Origin: Macrocystis pyrifera
Lineage: Eukaryota > Sar > Phaeophyceae > Laminariales > Laminariaceae
DNA length: 64,000 bases
Reading direction: 5' to 3'
NCBI GenBank assembly: GCA_031763025.1
Contig: JASSKH010000003.1
Coordinates: 12,534,734 to 12,598,733, forward strand
The notes beneath the pieces were generated by a model. It worked only from the letters and a program-made list of their open reading frames with translations, was not told the origin of the DNA and did no database searches. The first letter of the stretch is position 1. The number at the start of each line of letters is the position of its first letter. Positions 56,620 through 64,000 of this stretch are shown here, piece after piece. A program made the translations under genes and the position numbers.

Positions 56620-56758
56620 CAAGAACAGCGAGGGGACAAAAAGAAGGAAGTCCAACCAAGACATCGTCATCACGCCCAGCACCGTGATGAACGCGTCCCC
56701 GACGAACCTCCCGAACGTTCCCGCCTCCGTCGCCAGAAACCCGGAGTTCCATGTGCCT
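56620..56758 (-). CDS. SPX-MFS exon: penultimate helices
   Basis: The acceptor CATAG and donor GTGAGAAG. It encodes GTWNSGFLATEAGTFGRFVG, then DAFITVLG and LLFVPSLFL. GTxNxGxLxTEAGTxxRxxxD is the signature near the C-terminus of SPX-MFS proteins. Reading through the donor gives about 30 unrelated residues before a stop, so splicing to a further exon is more likely. Confidence 0.92.
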
Positions 56759-59700
56759 CTATGTATTTTAGTTGGGGGCGGGGGGGGGGGGGGGGGGATG
56801 GGAGGGGGATTATATTTTTGTCCGAAGGGGGAGGGGCAGGGGGAAGGGGGGTTGATATGCAAGCCGCGACGATAGCCATACGTAGCCGGCGGGCAGTGGC
56901 CATGAGCACGATCACAAAGCGAAATAGGCACCACTACCATGTGCTGGTACCGAGCAAGCGCGATGATTGCCCACTTAAGAAAAGGCAGGTAAAACAGGAG
57001 AAACAGATACACGCCACAGGCACACGCGCATACAAATTCCCATACAAACGCGCACATACACGAGCACACAAACACGCACGCGAAGGCGCAGACAAAAAGC
57101 GCCCACAAACACGCAAACAAACGTGCACACAAACGCGAACACACGCGCGAACACAAACGAGCGAGCAGACGCGTACACACACGCCCACACGCACGCCCAC
57201 ACAAAGGCCCACACAAAGGAGCACAGAAACGCCCATGAGCACGGGCATACAAAATCACGCAAAAACACGCAAAAACGTGCGAGTAAACACGCGCGCATGT
57301 ACACATGCACACAACGCACACGTCCCAAAATACGCGTCTCGTCACTTAGATGGCATTCGGAACTTCCGACATAGACGATGGACTGAAGACGAAAGGAGGG
57401 CTATGAGCAGCTTCAACGCGGGATAAGAAGTACCCAAGACTGGCGCTACGGCGCGGTGAAAAACATCAGCGTCAGAAAACACAAACAAAAACACACAAAT
57501 AGATGAAAAAAAAAACAACCTGTGCACGCTTCCTTCGAGAATACTGGGGAGGGGGTGGGGGACGGGGAGAGGAGAATCTGTTGGGTACTGTAGCCCCCCT
57601 TACTGTAGCCTCGTTCATCGTTCGCGTCGCGCTCTCAAAACGTTGTCGAGTCGATGCCAGCGGAAACAACAAAAAGACTACAACAGCAACAACAAAACAG
57701 ATCACAGTGCTGACCAGCACCGAGCACCGAACCATGAAACCTCGACCTCTCTTGCCAGGCGCACTGCTGTACACCCACGCGTCCGTCGTACACAGCCTTA
57801 ACAAAACATAAAACATGGAGAAACAAAAACGCCCTCCTTGGGCACGTGTGTTCAAGACAAACAATACAAAAAAAGGCGCCGCGAGCGCGGGGGCGGGGGA
57901 GGTGCTGCCGTATTTCGATTACAGCAAATCGATCGCACCCCCGCCGCTCTTTCCTCCCCATACCCCCCCCCCCTATTTATATATATACATATTATATATG
58001 GGTTGGGTTGGCGTCGGTTGGCAACGATACTGTAAAACATGCCGCTCACTACGTGAGCTAGACATCCAGGGTACCGTTTTTTTTTTTTTTTTTTTTGGCG
58101 GTCGCCCACAGCTGGTCGTCGAGTTAGACCATTTGTGCGAGGTAAAGAACCTTTACTCTGCACAAGGTAATTGATCGTATCACGTAGTGTTCAAGGTAAG
58201 GCACCCAAGAGGCAGTTGCATAGTACTCCCACTGCTCTCTGGAAGTGGCTACACCGGAAATTAAACTAACTCATTAAAGCCGTCATCCATATGCAAGTCT
58301 GCCTCACAAGCGGTTCTTAGTAGGATGCTGCTCACCCTTCATGCGACTCGCCGGACACCTCACGGCGCTTCGCGCTTGGTGCAAGCAAAGTGTGCCTGGT
58401 CGGTGAAAACCCGACATGCTCCGTCCCGGCACTGTACGGATGCGAGGGTCTATAGCCATACGACTACGGCCATGCATGAGATCGAGTACATCTCTCCTAT
58501 CGAGTACACCCCCCCCCCCCCCCGTCTCCCCATCCCTTCCTCAATTTCTCATACCCCCTTCCTAGGTGTGTCTATTGGGAGTAGGAACGCAGCTCCGTCT
58601 CGAAAGGGATGCGTGGTCAATGGTCAAATGACCAAGGCAAGCAAGAAACGAGTACGCCCCCCCTCTCTTCCCCTCTCTCTCCCATCTTTTCCCCCCCTCC
58701 AACAGCCAAATGACTAGGCAAGCAAGAAATGAGTACCCTCCGCCCCCCTCCACACATGAGTTCACCCCCCCCTCCTCCACACATAAGTACACCTCCCCAT
58801 CCCCCCCAATCCCTCCCCCCCCCCCCCCCTCCCCATCCTTCCACCCTCCACCCTCCGTCCACCCCCTCTTTCACTCACCGCGCCAGCTCAATCGGGATTA
58901 TCTTGGAAGTCACGGACATGATCACTCCCTCGTGCGCCTGGAGGGCGACGAACACCAGGCTGACCCCGAGGATGTACTGCGTTTCCGTGTACTCGAATGG
59001 AGTCCAGGAGAAGTCTACCATGATGATGCAGCCCAGCCCGGCAAGCACCGCGAGCAACTGGAGCAACACCCTTCAATCGCAGCCCGGCAGGGGGAGGGGA
59101 GGGGAGTTGGGGGGAGGGGAAGGGAAGAAGGGATTGAGGAAGGGCAGGGAAACGTCGACGGGAGGTGCGGGGGCGTAGAGGAAGAGAGGGGGGGGTGGGA
59201 AGGGGGAAGGGTGAGATCAAGGTAAGGGGGGGGGTGTGAAGGGGGTTTCAGAGGGCAAGAAGGCTTGAGAGGGAATAAAAAGAGGGGAAGGAGGACAACA
59301 GCCAATTCGCAAAAAAAACACACGTTTGACTAGTGTACCACAATACCCCGTACGCACTGTGTACGAATAGGTTGTTATACCCGTAAGGGAGATCCGCGGA
59401 GTACGAGCATCTACGCGCGGAATACTTCACGACTACGGGAAGAGGTCCCCCGGCGTCAGTCCCATGTCGCATTTCGTAATCGTCGTTCTTATGCTTCCCT
59501 CTTTTTGGGCACACGAGAAATTCCCGTGGTATCTGGCTCGCTCGCTACTCAAGAGCAAAAACATAACAACTTTGCATCAACCAACCGGAAAAAAAAGACA
59601 CACACAAAACACAAAACACACAACGATCAACCAACAGAAAAAAAGACAAGCACAAAAACACAAAACGCACAACGATAGACTACTTCCCATCTCTGCCTAC

Positions 59701-62700
59701 ACATTGCCTCTTCTCGTTCTCACGCTACAAAAACAGAAACATCGCAACGCAAGCAAAAAACATGCACCACCTTCGTCCACGAGCAACAAAGTTTCGTCTC
59801 CTTCCAATTCACAACCAAGTACGCACTCGAGAGGTACAGGGACGCACCCCCGCCTCCTCTCCTCTCCCTACCCCTCCCCCCCTCAAAACCTCTCCCTGTC
59901 CCAATTTCCCTTCCTTCCTCTATCCCAAACCTCACCCCCCCCCCCCTTCCGATCGACTATACCCCCCGCCGCTCCGAATCCCCCTCCCCCCATCTCCACC
60001 AAACCAACCCCCAATCCTACCCCTTCCCGCACGCTCACACAGAGTAGGTACCATTCTTCGACCTCCCCCCCCCGCCCGTTATCACCCATCCCCTCCCGGC
60101 ATTGTGGGGATGCGAGGGTCTACGGTCGCACGACTACGGACATGCATGACAAATGAGTACCCCCCCTGCCCTTCCCCCACCTGTCCTCGTACACCATGCT
60201 GAGGCGGCCGATCGTGGCGTTGACCGGCAGAACGACTAGTCCGAGCACTGCCATGAGCAGCCCGACCTCTCGCACCGACCAGTCGAACATGTACTGGGTC
60301 AGCACCGGGGCGGACGAAACGGCCGCCTTTTTCCGCCAAACAAGAAAACAGGGGGGGGGGGGGGGGGAGATGAGGGAAAAAAACGAGAGGAAAAACGGAC
60401 AAACAAGAGGAAAACACGGGGGAAAGCATAAAAACGGTGTGAAAAAAAATTCACACACGGGGTGAGGGGGGTGTATTCATTATCATGCATGGCCGTAGTC
60501 GTACGACCATAGACCCTCGCATCCCTACAATGTCGGGACGGAGCATGTCGGGTTTTCACCGACCAGGCAGACATTGCTTGCACCAAGCGCGAAGCGCCGT
60601 GAGGTGTCCGGCGAGTCGCATGAAGGGCGAGCAGCATCCTACTAAGAACCGCTTGTGAGGTGGACTTGCATATGGATGACAGCTTCCATGAGTTAGTTTA
60701 ATTTCCGGTGTGGCCACTTCCAGAGACAGCAATGGGAGTACTATGAAACTGCCTCTTGGGTGCCTTATCTTGAACACTACGTGATACGATCAATTCCCTT
60801 GTGCGGAGTATAGGTTCTTTACTTCGCACAAAAGATCTAACTAGATGACCAGCTGTGGGCGACCGCCAAAAAAAAAAAAAAAAAAAAACGGTACCCTGGA
60901 TGTCTAGCTCACGTAGCGCCGTGGCGCCCGCGCAAAGCCTTAACGTTGAGATCTACGAAGGAATCTCCGAAAATCCCTGCCCTGTCAGTGTTTTGGGCCA
61001 TGGTCTCTCGACAGAGTGTATGCATTCGCGTGATTTCTTTCCGGCACGTCCTCTCCGACCTCCGACCCATGGGGAGGGGCGGGGGGGGGGGGGGGGTACT
61101 CATCATCATGTATGGCCGTAGTCGTATGTATGACCATACGACCCTCGCATCCGGGACGGAGCACGTCGGGCTTTCACCGAGCAGGTAAACACTGCCAGCA
61201 CCAAGCGCGAAGCGCCGTGAGGTGTAGGGCGAGTCGCATGAAGGGTGAGCTGCATCCTGCTACAGTAACAACCGCTTTAGAGGCGGATTTTCTTGCATAT
61301 GGATGATAGCATCAATGAATGGGAGGGGGGGGGGGGGGTCCCTCCGCGTTGCTATGAACCCTTTGCGTGTCGTGGCAGAGGTTGGGTAGCAACGAATTCG
61401 GGCCAGCATCACGGGGACGGTCGGGGTCACCTCGCCGCCGGTGCACCAAATCAGAGGCTCCTACGTCCGTCCAAACCCTTCCACGACATCCGGCAGATAA
61501 ATATATATATCACCACCTTACTGTAGACCATCTGCAGTAGCTTCTATATCTTGTGTATATATCTCGTGTATATATGTCGTGCCGGATCCTCTATATACAG
61601 TAGCTAAAGTCTAGCCACCCCTGGAAACGTTTGGTACTCTTCTCGAGAAATCATGCAGATCGTAAGGCTTCCACCCGGCACCATGAACTACTTAAGGACC
61701 GCATACAAGATAGATCTTCCTCGAAAGATTTACACCGTCAAGTCGGGATCCGTGGATGATGTCCCAACGTTTCGTGTGCAAACCTTCTTCCGCACACCAA
61801 CCGACACTTTTACGTTTGATAGCTTTGAGGACCCAGGCCATAGACAGCGGCAAAAGCAAAATACCCGAACAAAATATTAAAATTCGGGATTTTCTCTCTT
61901 CAAACCTTCTGAATAAACAACGATGGGAGTGCGCTTTTTACAACAACAAAAAATCTGAAGAAAAAAAATAAGTTTGATAAATATACCTATGATACCCCCC
62001 TACGGTAGACGTTCATCTGACACCTTTAGCGCGCAACTCACGCGTGTACAGCAGAACCGTTGTGCTACGAAAACACTATTCTACGCTGCCGCCGATCGTT
62101 CAATGTAAGTTTGACTGGGTGACGACAACTGCCGCGATAAATGGTGGTCCTCAACCCCCCAAAAAAAACGTTGTGTTTCTTGGGATTCCAATAGCCACCC
62201 TACCCGAGGCTGCGTTTTACTTCGCCCATACTCGCTACTACGTACCGGGTGTGAACCAGGCGTGCTGTATGCTGTGTATTTCCTGTGCCTCTTCCCCTGT
62301 TCTCGCTGGGTAGCTCGTAGACTTGGACGAAGTGATCGACTTATTCGTTCATGTCTCTTGAGCGATTTCGGACACAATTTTTTGTCCTAAATCTGGACTC
62401 TTCCACCTGATTCGGTTGCGACTGTACTGGCTGACTACACGTATATATTTCATACGCCGTGCAACTTAACAACTCCCTGCAACACTCACACATACAACAC
62501 ACCTCAGTGATGAGCTTGTTGACGAAGTAACCGTAGAGGCAGAACGCTAGCGGAGGCGTGATGGCGCTAAACGCCCCGTACCTCCCCCCTCCTTCCCCCG
62601 TCGAGTCGTCCTCGTCTTCGTCGCCGTCCTTGTCCCGCCCGTCGGCCGCCGCCCCCGCCGCAACCGCGGCGGCCGCGGCCGCTACCGCTGCCCCGCCCGG

Positions 62701-63729
62701 TAAGAGTTGGGCCGTCTCGTTCTCCTGGGCAATCGATTTGCCACCGTTTCGCGCCGCCGTTGTCTCACCACCGCCCCGTTCTTGCCAATTCCGAATGTCG
62801 CCGATGATGCTGCTACTGCTGCTGCTGCTGCTGCTTCTGCTGCCGTTGTGTCTGTTTTTATCGTTGTCGTCGCTGATGTTGTTGTCGAACCGTAACTGCC
62901 CATTCCACCGCCGTCGCCGCCATTCACCTCCGCGATGTTCACCTCGGCGGGGGCCTTAACGCTGACGGCGCTGTACGTGTAGTCGGCAACGGCCGCCCGC
63001 TTGGAGGAGAGGCGGTCGTGTGTCGGCGTGTTCTTGGCGCTCTCTTCGTCCGACCCGACGTCGGAGCTGCTGCTCATGTAGTGCGGCGGCTCCTGCCGAG
63101 AAGAGAGGACGGAGGGAGGGGAGGGGAGCGGGGTCAGAATAAAAAAAACGATGGGTAGGAGGGTGTCGTCTTTCTTCGTTATCTTCCTGCTCCTCCTCCT
63201 CCTATCTATTGTTGATTGATTGTTGGTATTTCTGACTTTTCTTTGTTGCTGTTCCTTCAAGAAAAAAAAAGAAAAGAATTTCGCTCATATTTCTGGTTAT
63301 ATTATTTCCCTCAATTCAACTCGAGTCAATGCGGGAAAGAAATCATTGTTGTTATTGGTTTGCTAATGACCACCACGAGAACCGCAGTGGAGAGGGGGGA
63401 GGTGAACCTGCTATGTGAGCCCGAATCTGAGCTACGACTACGAATAGGAGGGAGATAGAAAAAAAGAAGGGCGAAGTATGATAGATGGGAAGAGCGAAAA
63501 AAAAAAAATCACGTCGTGTATACCAGGTATGTAATATACCTGGAACTCGAAGTGTATGATGAGGCCCATCACTATCCAAAAGATGAACATGATCCACCCG
63601 GGGTTCGTCAGCCCGTTGAAGGCGATGCCGGCGATCTCGAACTCCACCCCGTTCATCACGGCGGAGAAGAACGGCCCGAACGCCATGCCCAAGGCCCCCA
63701 CGGCCACGAAGGCCGCAGAGTATGCGGTC
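56620..63729 (-). CDS. SPX-MFS (PHT5/VPT-like) transporter, C-terminal exons
   Basis: Five exons on the minus strand: 63729-63540, 63092-62503, 60326-60181, 59070-58879 and 56758-56620, all GT/AG with agreeing phases. The protein aligns along its length with the transporter part of plant and yeast-like SPX-MFS proteins, which move inorganic phosphate across the vacuolar membrane. Landmarks are FVAVGALGMAFGPFFSAV, LTNPGWIMFIFWI, TPPLAFCLYGYFV, FDWSVREVGLLMAVLGLVVLPVN, QAHEGVIMSVTSKIIP, and RGTWNSGFLATEAGTFGRFVGDAFITVLG. An acidic, Ser/Ala-rich cytosolic loop separates the two transporter halves. The SPX domain and first helices lie to the right of the window. The final short exon (about 15-20 residues) was not found. 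Introns hold many copies of repeats A and B. Confidence 0.9.
56760..57430. repeat. Intronic G-run and CACA/ACACG simple sequence
   Basis: Inside the 2.1-kb intron 56759-58878: a G-rich run (56775-56797) and a long CACACG/CAAACACGC imperfect array (56995-57330). Cys/Val-rich minus-strand and Thr/His-rich plus-strand frames are translations of it. Confidence 0.85.
57999..58522 (+). repeat. Dispersed repeat A, most complete copy
   Basis: Defines the full unit of about 500 bases: GGGTTGGCGTCGGTTGGCAA at the 5' end, CTGTAAAACATGCCGCTCA, GTGAGCTAGACATCCAGGGT, ACCG plus a T-run, GGCGGTCGCCCACAGCTGG, AAGGCACCCAAGAGGCAG, GGAAGTGGCTACACCGGAAA, TCATCCATATGCAAGTC and CACCTCACGGCGCTTCGCGC. It continues with GTCGGTGAAAACCCGACATG, GATGCGAGGGTCTATAGCC and CATACGACTACGGCCATGCA, then GAGTACA and a C-run. 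There is no open frame and no inverted termini. It is inside the SPX-MFS intron, in antisense to the gene. Confidence 0.9.
58562..58760 (+). repeat. Dispersed repeat B, two copies
   Basis: The first copy (58562-58665) is GTGTCTATTGGGAGTAGGAA, CTCCGTCTCGAAAGGGATGC, GTGGTCAATGGTCAAATGAC and CAAGGCAAGCAAGAAACGAG, then TACGCCCCCCC. The second, shorter copy (about 58700-58745) is AATGACTAGGCAAGCAAGAA, ATGAGTACCC, then C-rich sequence. Further GAGTTCACCCCCC and AAGTACACC motifs follow in the C-rich region to 58860. Confidence 0.88.
58879..59070 (-). CDS. SPX-MFS exon: helices 9-10 region
   Basis: The acceptor TTGAAG and donor GTGAGTG. It encodes VLLQLLAVLAGLGCIIMVDF, then TETQYILGVSLVFVALQ and HEGVIMSVTSKIIPIELA. 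The EGVxxSxxSRxxxxxLxRG block of the family is shared with the next exon. Phase joins are consistent on both sides. Confidence 0.92.
59080..60180. other. SPX-MFS intron with G-rich and C-rich blocks
   Basis: Intron 59071-60180 holds a GGGGA-rich block (59085-59240), an ACAAAACACA-type block (59595-59680), a long C-rich block (59840-60090) and a 3' end of repeat A (about 60106-60163, ending GAGTACCCCCCC). Confidence 0.8.
60181..60326 (-). CDS. SPX-MFS exon: start of C-terminal half
   Basis: The acceptor AAAAAG and donor GTGGGGG. It encodes AAVSSAPVLTQYMFDWS, then VGLLMAVLGLVVLPVN and IGRLSMVYED. The W(S/T)xxxVxxxLAxLGLxVLPVN block is strongly conserved in SPX-MFS transporters. Begins in phase 0, ends with two bases of an Arg codon. 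Confidence 0.92.
60465..60920 (-). repeat. Dispersed repeat A, complete minus copy
   Basis: Reads in complement from GGGGGGTGTATTCATTATCATG through the CATGCATGGCCGTAGTCGTA block, GGGACGGAGCATGTCGGGTT, CAAGCGCGAAGCGCCGTGAG and CCAGCTGTGGGCGACCGCC to an A-run and CGGTACCCTGGATGTCTAGC. About 90% identical by eye to the 58.0 kb copy. In SPX-MFS intron 60327-62502. Confidence 0.92.
61079..61310 (-). repeat. Dispersed repeat A, 3' half, minus copy
   Basis: A G-run (61080-61096), then TACTCATCATCATG, the CGTAGTCGTATG block, GGGACGGAGCACGTCGGGCT, CAAGCGCGAAGCGCCGTGAG and TTGCATATGGATGATAGC. It ends near 61310, followed by another G-run (61324-61338). Confidence 0.9.
61340..62502. other. Rest of SPX-MFS intron, no exon recognised
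   Basis: Contains TATATATC repeats (61500-61600). A 75-codon plus-strand frame at 61653-61880 has no motif and probably is chance. Confidence 0.45.
62503..63092 (-). CDS. SPX-MFS exon: central loop and next helix
   Basis: The acceptor CTCGGCAG precedes EPPHYMSSSSDVGSDEES, and the donor GTGTGTTG follows FCLYGYFVNKLITE. The start is in one frame and the conserved end in another (total 590 bases, not a multiple of three). Both frames stay open over the middle. One resolution is a 47-base GT...AG segment (about 62920-62966) acting as a tiny intron; removing it leaves 543 bases, exactly 181 codons. Others are an indel in the AGC run near 62810-62840 or an assembly error. The loop is rich in Asp/Glu, Ser and Ala, as in other family members. 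Confidence 0.8.
63540..63729 (-). CDS. SPX-MFS exon: helices in N-terminal half
   Basis: The acceptor is GATGACAG and the donor GTATATT. It encodes TAYSAAFVAVGALGMAFGPFF through FEIAGIAFNGLTNPGW to IVMGLIIHFEFQ. The LGMAxGP and LPGWVM-type motifs are diagnostic for SPX-MFS proteins. It starts with the last base of a split codon and ends in phase 0. Confidence 0.92.
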
Positions 63730-63927
63730 CTGTCATCATCCCGATCCACCAACACCATAATCATCACCATCACCACATAACATAACAATGAAAACAAGCA
63801 GCATCAACACCAGCAGCAGAGAAAAACGAGTTAGCAGGAGCAGCACCGGTATCGTCACAAAAGCATGAAAAAAAACAGCAGCATCAACATCATCAGCAGA
63901 AGAATAAAAACAAGTAGCGGGAGCAGC

Positions 63928-63964
<37 letters not shown>

Positions 63965-64000
63965 GGAAGCGGCGGCGGCACCAAGGAATCGTCGAGGGGG
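63730..64000. other. SPX-MFS intron at the window edge
   Basis: On the minus strand this precedes the acceptor at 63730. It contains GCAGCA triplet runs (63935-63965) and CAGCAGAA repeats. Alanine-rich frames are repeat translations. The preceding exons are outside the window. Confidence 0.6.

Noticed and set aside
56761-57426. 221-codon plus frame and 272-codon minus frame
   Set aside because: The CACACG simple repeat causes both. Only the 139-base SPX-MFS exon at the end of the minus frame is real.
61653-61880. 75-codon plus-strand frame
   Set aside because: Looks protein-like in composition but has no motif, no splice chain and lies antisense in an SPX-MFS intron.
62558-62959. 133-codon plus-strand frame with poly-Leu
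   Set aside because: It is the antisense shadow of the SPX-MFS loop exon; Leu run is the complement of the AGC/GCA triplets.
1-64000. rRNA genes, organelle DNA or bacterial operons
   Set aside because: No conserved rRNA blocks, no closely packed genes, no Shine-Dalgarno-linked frames; spliced exons show a nuclear origin.

Overview
The window is nuclear DNA from a eukaryote. Host exons are short, in phase and bounded by GT/AG. Introns run to several kb and are packed with repeats. Every large open reading block outside the two host genes belongs to a transposable element. A vacuolar-type SPX-MFS phosphate transporter, a SWEET sugar transporter, chromodomain-type Ty3/gypsy and APE-type LINE elements, and extreme poly-C/poly-G tracts together suggest a stramenopile, most likely a brown alga. 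That assignment is an inference from style and gene content, not something proven by the sequence.

Layout. 1-1.2 kb is a CTTCCA/TGGAAG array. 1.3-2 kb holds a hairpin made of LINE sequence. 2-8.8 kb has no recognisable gene and carries tandem duplications plus a large GGGTC minisatellite (6.35-7.24 kb). 8.9-10.8 kb and 15.6-16.1 kb are two related pieces of an unrecognised element with dense TAAC/GTTA motifs. Between them lies a decayed non-LTR retrotransposon on the minus strand (11.7-15.4 kb, APE endonuclease plus YVDD reverse transcriptase). 16.4-23.3 kb is tandem duplications and a Helitron Rep-like remnant. 23.98-31.28 kb (plus strand) holds four exons of a SWEET/MtN3 sugar transporter; a weak candidate for an earlier exon is at 20.9-21.0 kb. 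33.7-43.9 kb (plus) is an old Ty3/gypsy-type element with Gag zinc knuckle, protease, RT, RNase H, integrase and a chromodomain-like tail, and it carries a NADAR domain between Gag and protease. 44.6-46.0 kb is a long inverted repeat enclosing a related Gag fragment. 46-56 kb is repeats. 56.6-63.7 kb (minus) holds five exons of an SPX-MFS (PHT5/VPT-like) transporter whose N-terminal part lies beyond the right edge.

The two host genes are both membrane transporters, one for sugar and one probably for vacuolar phosphate. They face each other across about 25 kb of transposon debris, and nothing suggests co-regulation. The most notable observations are the NADAR domain inside a retroelement polyprotein, and two unrelated short dispersed repeat families (A and B) that both end in GAGTAC followed by a poly-C run.
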